The notes under the pieces were generated by a model that was not told where the DNA came from, searched no databases, and saw nothing but the letters and a program-made list of their open reading frames with translations. The translations under genes were made by a program, and so were the position numbers. This document shows, in pieces, positions 56,301-64,000 of a stretch of DNA of 64,000 nucleotides (the stretch's first letter is position 1; each line of letters begins with the position of its first letter). This DNA comes from Branchiostoma floridae (taxonomy: Eukaryota; Chordata; Leptocardii; Amphioxiformes; Branchiostomatidae): NCBI RefSeq assembly GCF_000003815.2, contig NC_049980.1, forward strand, positions 8,600,196 through 8,664,195. The letters run 5' to 3'.

Positions 56301-59300
56301 GGAACAGTCACAGTGTAGTTTGTTATTTTCCTCCTGACAGATCAGTAAGATTGAGAACCTGCAGCACCTGAGTGAACTGAGAGTGCTGAACCTGGCAGGG
56401 AACAGTCACAGTGTAGTAACGGTTTGTTATTTCCTCCTGACAGATCAGTGAGATTGAGAACCTGCAGCACCTGAGTGAACTGAGAGTACTGAACCTGGCA
56501 GGGAACAGTCACAGTGTAGTAACAGTTTGTTATATTTCCTCCTGACAGATCAGTAAGATTGAGAACCTGCAGCACCTGAGTGAACTGAGAGTACTGAACC
56601 TGGCAGGGAACAGTATCATCCATGTGGAGAACCTCAGTGGCATGGACTCACTCGCTGAGCTCAACCTGCGCAGGAACCAGATCGTCAATGTGGTAAGCAT
56701 GTATTGCTAGTTCACTTTTATCCACAACTATAATCTATATCTGTTCTTTTTAAGAACAAGGTATTTAGGGACGGTGGTTTCAAACTGCAATATTTTGAAA
56801 ATAGTAGCCTCTACCAGGCTCTGCAGATGGGTGGTCTAACCATGATGAGGAAATAAGTCCTCTGGCCAGCCAAATCCCCTAGCATACTATTAACTCTATT
56901 TGTCCAATTTTTACTATAATTAGGCCACCGTTTCGAGTTACTGCTTTAAGCATATTTTACTACCTGTATGTCTAACCTTCATCGACGTACATCCTGTATA
57001 GTCTTCCTATTAAATGCATTTGAGTTTGAGAGGATTTAATTTTGCTGTAGGGAGAAAATGGAGTGTTCGCGGTGGTTTTGAGTTCACTGTTTCTAAATTA
57101 CATGTATGTTGATGTTGTAATAGAAAGTTGGCAGAGTCGTGAAAAGTCAATTCTGTAACATGTAAATTCTTCCTTTAAATATTGCTTAATGTATTGTGGT
57201 TAAGAGATGGTCTACTTGTTAGATTTGCATAATTATTTATGACCAGTGACCACAACTTGTCTATATTTTCAGTCAAAGCCCTATTAATGTGAAGCCCCTC
57301 TCATAAAATACATTTAATCTAATTTTGTGATTCCTGAAGAACCCATCCTAAAATAACATTTAAAATTCAGTTTCTTGCCTTCGGTACAAAGAAAAATTAC
57401 TATCACCTAACTTGACTAAAGACAGATTGCACGATTTTGTGCAGATCATGTCAGTTTCGAGGCAACCACAATTTTCCATGCAAACCAGATCTCGGCATTC
57501 ATACCAGTCATTGTTGTAGAAGAAAGGGCCTTAACAGTTGATCCTGGGCGCTCCAGTGTGAGCGGAGATATGACCCTGTTCAGGTTCATGTCTGACTCAC
57601 CATAAAGATCAGCTTTCTCGAAACAGAACAATAGCTTTGTTCATGTCTTGACTTTGAAGGAAGGCATTGTGTCATCGTTGTGGCGGGCCAGGCTTTTCTT
57701 TAAAGTAAGCATTGGCTTGGGTTACTGTGCAAATAAGGCCAAGAACTAGCAGCAGTTTCCTCATGCTGTTTCCATGTATTACCACATACATTTGGGCACT
57801 GCAAAGACTGTACATGTACTACCTACCTGTGTGTGATGTGGGGGTCTTGATGGGTAATGTGGTCTTATTTCTGTAACAATATAACTTCCGTTGTAATGCA
57901 ATGTTTGACTGAGAATTTCTACTGACTTGCTTATGATATAAGAAGATCTAGATTGAGAATTGAATCGGGTACGGTAATTGTACCTGCAAGAGAATAGAGA
58001 GTGTTCAACCTGTGTTAAATTCATGTTTGGCATTGGTAAATTGAATATGTTTTTAAGGAATAGGAGGTGACAGTGTTTTACTACAGTCGTACTCTTTAAA
58101 AAAGTGTAATCGTTCCTCAACGTATGGTATTCAACATCTTATGTTGTGGGAAATTGATTTTATTTGCAAAGTATGTGTCTCAAAATGTCATCTGTTTTGT
58201 GAGATAAGAGTTACACGTAAAAGGATTATTTGACATGTAACGCTACTTCACTTTTATTCGGTCACTCTATATCCGTTTTTGAAAACAGGGTAATATAGTC
58301 TAGTATTTAGGGATATCAAGTTGAAGGACAATGGTTTCAAATTCTATTATATCTGAAATATTGCAGTTTGAAACCACCGCTTGTCAACTTGATATCTCTA
58401 GATATATCCTGTTTTTAAAAACAACAGATAAAGGTTACCCCTCGGATAAATGTAACTAATAATGCCTTACTGTGTGGCAGTAACACTACTGCACCCTAGG
58501 TAGTCTGTTTAAATCCAGTCAGCTGGCACATAACTACTGGGTCTGACCCATTCCAGCATGGGCACAATCAATAATTCCATAACCTACTGTAAATGCATTT
58601 AAGTTTGCAGGGATTTAATTTCGCGGTAGTTGGAAAAATGACTTTTCGCGGTGGATTTAAGTTCGCGGTAACACTGTAGACTGCAGTCTAATACCATTAT
58701 AGAAAAATGTTCGCGGTGGATTTAAGTTCGCTGTGAAGTGGTCACCGCGAAAACCGCGAACATTAATCCACCGCGAACATTTCTGCATTTACAGTACTTA
58801 CCTGGGTGAAAGGCACCGTCCTGGAATGTTGCTATGAATATTTCATCCATAGCAATCATGGATCCACATGTAATTCTGGGGACGTTTCACCAAAGTTGCT
58901 TTGCCACGACCTTGTAAAAGGTTGTCGCTATAAGATATAATTTCATATTATATAGAGTACAAAACATGATTTGGCAGATACCAAGACATGCTGTGAGTTA
59001 CTTACTAACAGATGTGAAAAGTGCGATTCACATCTTAAATGATGGTCTTCTTGTTCTTTAGTGTTATTGATTTAGGATAATAAGCGTACGTGACTCATAC
59101 GAAGGGATGTTTTTGACACGTATAATAATCAAAGTCTGGGTGGGCCGTCCCAGCGGAATCCCATTCAGTACCCGGGACAGATTTTTCTGACACGTCCTGT
59201 CAAGCGTGATTTCATTAATGATCAATAAATGGGGTGATTTGGGCGCGGATTGTGCTGGGGTCTCATATTACATGTGGCAGTGTGCATGGCTGATGTTACA

Positions 59301-59415
59301 TGTAATGTTGTGTGTGAAAGCTTCATCTCTTCTGTGTTGTTCTGTGCCCACAGACAGAGGTAGACACCCTGCCCAGCATACAGAGACTTTTCCTCAGCTT
59401 CAACAATATATCCAG
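41359..59415 (+). CDS. LRRC49: Leucine-rich repeat protein 49, 3' end outside window
   Basis: Subunit (TPGS4) of the neuronal and ciliary tubulin polyglutamylase complex. Exons: 41359-41409, 41601-41669, 44174-44303, 50407-50573, 50986-51082, 52627-52732, 53245-53448, 54358-54424, 56549-56692 and 59354-59415, all GT-AG and in phase, giving 365 codons plus two bases. Residues from about 208 match human LRRC49 closely: RLTVCPILEGEEHLRLLNLQ, LDLYDNQIEEI, VLMLGKNRIKKIANLDNLQK, LDVLDLHGN, VLNLAGNSIIHVENLSG, RLFLSFNNIS. The N-terminal approximately 200 residues are low complexity, with a ten-glutamine run at 130-139. The start ATG at 41359 was chosen because its exon ends in phase 0 (AGAGAC|gtgagt) and matches the next exon; this is the least certain exon. 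Remaining exons (about 60% of the human protein) must lie beyond 64000. Confidence 0.9.
41390..41403 (+). promoter_or_regulatory. X-box-like RFX motif at the start of LRRC49
   Basis: GTGTCCTAGCGACC resembles the RFX X-box GTTTCCTAGCAACC with two mismatches. X-boxes sit near transcription starts of ciliary genes. It overlaps the first coding exon, so it may be chance. Confidence 0.25.
42368..42676. mobile_element. CAGGGCTCGAAAT element (LRRC49 copy 1)
   Basis: Ends CAGGGCTCGAAAT and ATTTCGAGCCCTG, flanked on both sides by CATCT, a perfect 5-bp target-site duplication. Interior repeats of GTGCAGGTA/TACCTGCAC lie near both ends. In LRRC49 intron 2. Confidence 0.88.
44351..44735. mobile_element. 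CAGGGCTCGAAAT element (LRRC49 copy 2, inverted)
   Basis: Same family in the opposite orientation, with a degraded left end (AAAGCTCGAAAT) and an intact right end ATTTCGAGCCCTG. It starts 48 bases after LRRC49 exon 3. Confidence 0.82.
45014..45192. mobile_element. MITE with TACTGTA...TTTACAGTA termini (copy 2)
   Basis: Degenerate relative of 8097-8300: TACTGTAGCTCC at the left, GCATTTACAGTA at the right, with inner TTTTGCAGTGG repeats. In LRRC49 intron 3. Confidence 0.6.
45732..46120. mobile_element. MITE-like element with TTATATGGATGACATC inverted ends (copy 3)
   Basis: Left AAATTATATGGATGACACC, right GATGTCATCCATATATATGA to GATCAAATCAATATAACC. Homologous to 15483-15858 and 24589-25018. In LRRC49 intron 3. 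Confidence 0.6.
48958..49304. mobile_element. CAGGGCTCGAAAT element (LRRC49 copy 3)
   Basis: Intact ends with GTACT on both sides, a perfect 5-bp target-site duplication. It shares the central segment TAGTATGATCCATACTTCC with the other LRRC49 copies. In LRRC49 intron 3. Confidence 0.88.
49961..50128. mobile_element. Foldback element with AATCACAAAG ends
   Basis: Inverted arms AATCACAAAG...AACCATGAATTTTATTACGA and the complementary TAATAAAATTCATGGTT...CTTTGTGATT enclose about 55 bases. In LRRC49 intron 3, 280 bases before exon 4. Confidence 0.75.
51071..51400 (+). repeat. Tandem duplication of LRRC49 exon 5 end and donor (about 167 bp, two copies)
   Basis: The end of exon 5 (ACTACC..CCAG|gtaagttttggatg, donor at 51083) is repeated with its intron flank at 51238 onward (ACTACCAG|gtaagttttggatg, second donor at 51249). 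Downstream text (CCTGCACTACTGAAAGTA, CAACAGGGGGC, GGCTCCTGTTT) is also duplicated. The donors are 166 bp apart, so using the second would shift the frame. Confidence 0.88.
52770..53195. repeat. GGTCCAGAGGATCAGGT repeat element (best copy)
   Basis: About 425 bp in LRRC49 intron 6, starting GGTTCTGGTCCAGAGGATCA and ending CTGGTCCAACAAGAAAAAAG. Short inverted ends GGGTAGGT and ACACCTAC may bound it. Homologous to 17205-17530 and 33527-33955. Confidence 0.65.
53481..53625. repeat. GCTAGTTCACC element, truncated
   Basis: Left half only (TGCTAGTTCACTTTTTCTGC to CATCGACCTGATATCCCTG), beginning about 30 bases after LRRC49 exon 7. Confidence 0.6.
55554..55690. mobile_element. CAGGGCTCGAAAT element (LRRC49 copy 4, internally deleted)
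   Basis: Only about 137 bp; ends CAGGGCTCAAAAT and ATTCCGAGCCCTA with flanking GTACA on both sides. It stops about 36 bases before the first acceptor of the LRRC49 exon 9 array. Confidence 0.82.
55716..56620 (+). repeat. 103-bp tandem array of the LRRC49 exon 9 acceptor (nine copies)
   Basis: CTGACAG|ATCAGTAAGATT plus about 66 bases of LRR-coding sequence is repeated nine times; acceptor starts are 55726, 55829, 55933, 56036, 56139, 56243, 56341, 56444 and 56549. Only the ninth continues into ATCATCCATGTGGAG and the exon donor at 56693. The first eight diverge at AACAGTCACAGTGTAG and lack a donor there. Most spacings shift the frame; copy 8 is in frame (105 bp) but meets TGA just before the last acceptor. 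Confidence 0.95.
56705..56815. repeat. GCTAGTTCACC element, truncated
   Basis: Starts 13 bases after LRRC49 exon 9 with TTGCTAGTTCACTTTTATCC and keeps only the left half (to TTTCAAACTGCAATATTTTG). Confidence 0.6.
57012..57100. repeat. Half copy of the TACTGTAAATGC MITE
   Basis: TAAATGCATTTGAGTTTGAG to GTGTTCGCGGTGGTTTTGAG matches the left part of 58585-58796. In LRRC49 intron 9. Confidence 0.5.
58240..58461. mobile_element. GCTAGTTCACC element, near full length
   Basis: Left ACGCTACTTCACTTTTATTC, right GATAAAGGTTACCCCTCGGA; the two halves are inverted around a central AAATATTGCAGTTTGAAACC. In LRRC49 intron 9. The other full-length copy, at 274-484, has the same architecture. Confidence 0.75.
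58585..58796. mobile_element. MITE with TACTGTAAATGC termini (copy 3)
   Basis: About 212 bp, with terminal inverted repeats of 12 bp and more and an interior rich in TTCGCGGTGGATTTAAGTTC and its complement. In LRRC49 intron 9. The best-preserved copy in the window. Confidence 0.85.
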
Positions 59416-59490
59416 GTAAGTCCTTGCAAACAGTTGTAAAATCTAAATGTGTGGGTATGTTGAATTTTTATTTTCTTACTTTATGGTAGT

Positions 59491-59712
59491 GTTCCCCTTT
59501 AACCACAAGGTAACCTATATCCATTATTTAAAGGCATTTAGTGTACCGTAGGTGTAAGTGTATCAAGTTAACAGACTGTGGTTTGAATTGAAATATTTTG
59601 AAAACATTGCAATTTGAAATTGCTGTTCGTTGACTTGACTTGATATCCTTAAATACCCCATTTTCAGAAACTGTTAGGATACCCCCTAAGTAAAGGTGAA
59701 GTACAAGTGTTA
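59491..59712. repeat. GCTAGTTCACC element, diverged
   Basis: AAGGTAACCTATATCCATTA at the left and AAAGGTGAAGTACAAGTGTT at the right, with the same central TATTTTGAAAACATTGCAAT. It starts about 75 bases after LRRC49 exon 10. Confidence 0.6.
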
Positions 59713-62104
59713 GCACAATCCAGTTATACTACAACTAGATTATCTAAATTTTATTTGATGTTTGATAATTCCTGATAAAGTCATTTAATACAACTGTTCC
59801 TTTATGACATTTTACATGCCTTTGATATCACGATTCTGATAGGACTTCAATATTTAAGACTAAAGCTTAAAATTCTGTTGTACAAGGTATGTTTGCCTTG
59901 CAGTGAATGACAATAAATTTGTTCTAAAAGGCATCAGAAGTTGTCCTTTACAGCATCACACCAAAAAAGTACCAGTTTCTAACATGAGGATGTGATCATT
60001 TGAAGATATTATTATTGATTTATCAAATATACAGTTGGGTTTGATGGTCTGTATTCATGAGCTATTTAGAGATGGTTGCACCATGTCTCTTATTACGACT
60101 CCCTGTACTGGTTTCATCTCTTGTTATTGATTTTTTGGCCTCCATGTCTTTTCATCCAAATTGATGTGGCAGCTTGGGAGCTTTGTTGGTCAGATACTGG
60201 TAATGGCTTCAACAGCAGCCAACCTCAGCTGGGAAAATAAATGAAGTCTCTATAATCTTACATTTAGATAAGATTGTGATTGGGTAGGTGTCAGGGAGAC
60301 AAGGGTAAAAAAAATCAATGAAACATTTTACTCTACACCCTTATTCCATTTAATCCTAATCCGAGCACATTATTATTGGAATTAGAATGTTAGATGCTAA
60401 CATTTTCTTTAAAAGCAGACCCACCTTTCTACATGTTAGACTAGTATATATTTGAACTGGCAATTCTACCTACCGTACTGGTACCCAGCCCTAGTTCTTG
60501 CTGTTTGCAATATTATCCTATACATCAGTTTGATTTAAACAAGCCCAACTTAACCTATATATTCAACATCATTACATCATTAAAAGACAAGAGGAACCAC
60601 AACAATGTCATTATCATGATAATGGTAGTTTTAGAACCCATGTTTTAGACTACCTAGTATCAGAAGTCCTGTCACAAATTATGTACAGTACTGTAATAAA
60701 TAATCTTAAAATTTGTATCTGGGGCATGAATATTAATAAAAAAAAGTAATTACCTTTGCCAAGAAGTTTATGTTTTCGTCAATGTTTGTATTGTTATAAT
60801 GTCTGTCTGTTGGCCTCTCAACACAATATCTTGAGAATGCCTGGATAGATGTTCGAAATGGCTTAGATTTTAGGCCCATTAGCAGCTTTCTAAGGTACTG
60901 CACGCCCATTCCTCATTAACTGGGAAAATTGGAGGTAGAAAATTGTAAAATATAAAGTTGTCCAAAACGCTTACCTGCTGGTATGAACTTGTTACCACTT
61001 ATATCGACTATCTTTTGCTATTTTTGTCTGGTGCTAACACGCTTAATTTTGGAGATATTTGATTTTTAGTAGGCCATGTCATCTTTCCTACAATTTCGTA
61101 ATAAAGAGCATATTACTACACAGAGAAATGTTCCAGCAAGTAATAGTGGATTAACAACAGCCAAATTAGCGAATTTTCCAACCCAAAACCTTCAAATTAC
61201 ACGCCAATGAGAAATATTTAACCGCCGTGTCATTTGTTTCGGAATAATTATCAAAATTACTAGCTATTAAGTTTGCTACATTTGTATAAAAGTAAATAAA
61301 TGATATATTTTTTTTCTGATATGAAGACAAACCGTTTAATACTCCTTAATTTTCACCCTGTAGGATGGGATAAGAGCGATAGAATATATTTATGAAAATG
61401 GTTGGAAGCAGGCGATATCTATTCTACAGGTAAATGCCAATGAACTGTGGTAACGTAAATTACAGAATCTCTAACATTTGGAGGAAAGCCGAATAGTGTA
61501 CATACTGGCTCTATTTGAACTGATCAGGTCATGTTCGTCTATAATGCTGGACCTCTTATCTTCATGTTGCTAACTCAGAGTAGCAAAAAAGTGTATCTTT
61601 GTTATCCGGAATACCCGTATAATCTTGTTCGTCCTATACCCTCCCGGACTCTGCGGAAAGACACCCAAGATATGCAAGGTCTCTATCTTGGCGGGGACTA
61701 TTTAAATACATGCTAAGTAACAAAGGATTCACGCAATCACACGCTCTAGGTCAGAACCGCTTCGTCCTCGCGTCCTTTAATCAAGTCTTTGGGAACAGCA
61801 GGACATGATGCGATGGCAACATGCACCAGATGGACTGGGCCTTTCTAGCACAAGCTTTCGATATTGGAAAGACAACAAACTAAACACGAGTTATCACACT
61901 TCTTATAAAACATTTTTTAATGTCTGGACAATCTTTGTTCGTGGAACAAACACAATGTCACATCAATATAGAATGAATGTGCTACCTAACAAAATGTCCA
62001 TCCATACACCTTATATCGTGTGGTTCAATAATACCGACAGAAAGAACTGTGTAATATGTGTATAACAAGGCTTTTGTTGATGAGCAAGGCTATAAACAAC
62101 ATTA

Positions 62105-62350
62105 TCATATAGCCAGGCGCCGCGGACCAATCAGAAGGCCCCGTTCCACGTTGGTTATGACGCCGTAACACAATGATCCAGGCCAGGCAGGTGGGTTTCG
62201 CTCCTCTGATTTGTCAGAATGAATCGACACCGGCACCGGTGTCGATTTGCATCGACACCGGCACCAGTGTCGATGCTCATAAAACCAGCTCGTTCGCTTC
62301 GCTCACATCGGTGGTTTTATTCGGTGGTTATAGCAAAGGACCAGGCGTTA
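62105..62350. repeat. GC-rich hairpin cluster around TCGACACCGGCACC
   Basis: Two adjacent short palindromes, TCGACACCGGCACCGGTGTC and TCGACACCGGCACCAGTGTC (62223-62275), are followed by AAAACCAGCTCGTTCGCTTC and CGGTGGTTTTATTCGGTGG. This looks like a dispersed repeat rather than coding sequence. Confidence 0.6.
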
Positions 62351-63051
62351 TGACACCATATACACCTCGGGGCGGGTCATTAACCCTTAAGTGAATTTTC
62401 CAAAAGAGAGCTGCATGTGTAAAGGCAGTCTGTTCTACAGTTATCCTGGCAGCCTGTCCCTTTATACTAATGCCACATGATTACATGACAAGCCTGACGT
62501 TATATAGATCTTGACTTTATAGAGTGGGATTGGTTTCACAAATAGCTTTCTGCCTTGAATCATGTGTCTGTCCATGTAAAACAATTCTGTGCATCAATTC
62601 TGTGCATTCACGACTGGTTGAAAGAGTAGTTTGCTTCTAATTAACAAGATTTCCAACCTAAACAAGCAAAGGTGAAAACTTCGGAACATCTAATGATAGT
62701 GAAGTCTTAACTTAAGTTAGCTATTAACTTCTGCAGCCCATATGCTTTTGATCATGGAGCTTATAACTCAATGACAAGTCCTCAATGTAGATAACGTGGC
62801 GCTAGCGTAAATAGTGTCGCTGATTTAACATGCATTGGCATAATACCGGTAGTAAGACTTATACCGGTAGATTAAAAATACTGGAACTTAAAGAGATCTA
62901 CACATGCAACAATAGTTATTTCTGAGCTGTGCACACTTCAGACATCTAGGTGTCCAATACACCATTTACAAAGCATCGATAACAATGCATTCGAAGACAA
63001 CAAGGCCAAAAGTTTTCAGTATACTTTTTTTTAATTTCGGGGTAGGCAGCT

Positions 63052-63194
63052 NNNNNNNNNNNNNNNNNNNNNNNNNNNNNNNNNNNNNNNNNNNNNNNNN
63101 NNNNNNNNNNNNNNNNNNNNNNNNNNNNNNNNNNNNNNNNNNNNNNNNNNNNNNNNNNNNNNNNNNNNNNNNNNNNNNNNNNNNNNNNNNNNNN
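63052..63194. other. Assembly gap (143 N)
   Basis: Undetermined bases near the right end; it could hide sequence of LRRC49 or repeats. Confidence 0.99.
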
Positions 63195-64000
63195 CCGTTG
63201 CATAATAGCCCGGATCTACGACTGAATGGGCAAAATTGAACGTACGCAGCCATTTCCCGCCATTTTTATATCTACGCTAGCAGTGAAGTGTTACGTCATA
63301 GCGGTTGTGACGGACAGAAGTTAAATGAAAATTCTTGACAGTATACGTCCGTTTTCTCATGACATTTTGTATGCTCATGCAGGTTTATGTTTTATGCATT
63401 TACTGACAGAAAAGGAAGGAACATCAGACGATGTATAAATGTACATAGCGGCAGTTAATTGTGCCGTGTTTCTTCCTACCGGTATTTTGTACCCCCTCCC
63501 AACCACGCGCCCGTTCGCCGTGTAATTCCGCGGCGTGTTACAATTACAATATTAACGTTACGCTTTTAGCAGGACAAGAGTGGCAGAAAAGTTACACAGA
63601 AGAAGTGGCAAGGGTAACCTATAACAGCAACATGTAACGTTAACTGGAGAAAATGATGCGTTGACAATTTGTCAAATCAGTATGGCTAGAGAAATCGTCG
63701 TAAACGTACCGGTATTATGATAATAGATGTTACCGCCGTCTGTACGTTTATATAAAGGGGTCCACTGTGTAAAACGAGAAATATTTCTGTGACACGAATC
63801 TTGACTACATTGACCTTCATAATTAGCTGATCATAATCTCTGTTGCTATTTAAGACAAACATGCTTGAAACGTACCTTACTTCATCAGTCAGTGTTGAGC
63901 ATGAATTTCTGTCATTCCAGTCGTGTGATCTTCAAAAAGCGCGCGAAAATGACAACAAACTTGGACGAGTCTACCTTGACAACAGGGGTTTATTTTGGTT

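Larger units (their letters stand above)
59416..64000. other. Right-end region, probably LRRC49 intron; no exon recognised
   Basis: After exon 10 the next expected LRRC49 segment (FD.V..LA...SL.DITFDGNPIA in human) is not found in any frame I checked, so this is probably one long intron or the gene is interrupted by the gap at 63052-63194. It holds a GCTAGTTCACC element at 59491-59712, GC-rich hairpins at 62105-62350 and a CpG-containing stretch from 63470. Short open frames here show no domains. Confidence 0.5.

Noticed and set aside
34168-56620. CRISPR-like arrays
   Set aside because: The regular repeats are exon and intron duplications without variable spacers, in a eukaryotic gene context.

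Overview
This is nuclear DNA of an intron-rich invertebrate chordate, most likely a lancelet (Branchiostoma). Four genes with clear vertebrate orthologues have GT-AG introns, many at vertebrate phases. Introns and spacers carry numerous short inverted-repeat (MITE-like) elements, and no transposon-encoded protein is intact. The species assignment is inference, since no rRNA or mitochondrial marker is present.

Layout. (1) 757-1883, minus: a small two-exon gene I do not recognise, encoding a single-pass membrane protein; the 5' part of exon 2, with its acceptor, is tandemly triplicated. (2) 5962-21259, plus: a complete five-exon CDC34/UBE2R ubiquitin-conjugating enzyme of 241 aa. (3) 24408-30623, minus: GALT, ten coding exons with the last one complete; the short first coding exon was not found. 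(4) 31939-38831, minus: CEP162, four coding exons, 1565 aa. (5) 41359-59415, plus: LRRC49 (tubulin polyglutamylase complex subunit), ten exons, with the 3' end beyond the window. From 59416 to the end I see only repeats and apparent intron. Assembly gaps lie at 1479-1578, 21277-21376 and 63052-63194.

How the genes relate. UBE2R and GALT are tail to tail, and their human counterparts UBE2R2 and GALT both lie in 9p13, so this linkage looks ancient. CEP162 and LRRC49 are head to head and both act on ciliary or centriolar microtubules, which suggests a shared divergent promoter.

The most unusual signal is structural. At five coding exon boundaries in four genes, the splice site and adjoining exon sequence are tandemly duplicated: acceptors 3, 3, 10 and 9 times, and one donor twice. 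A sixth array, a 47-bp minisatellite in a UBE2R intron, has units that run from GT to AG. In several arrays the unit junction is AG|GT, so each unit looks like a miniature intron. This is a local pattern of boundary amplification producing decoy, sometimes in-frame, splice sites.
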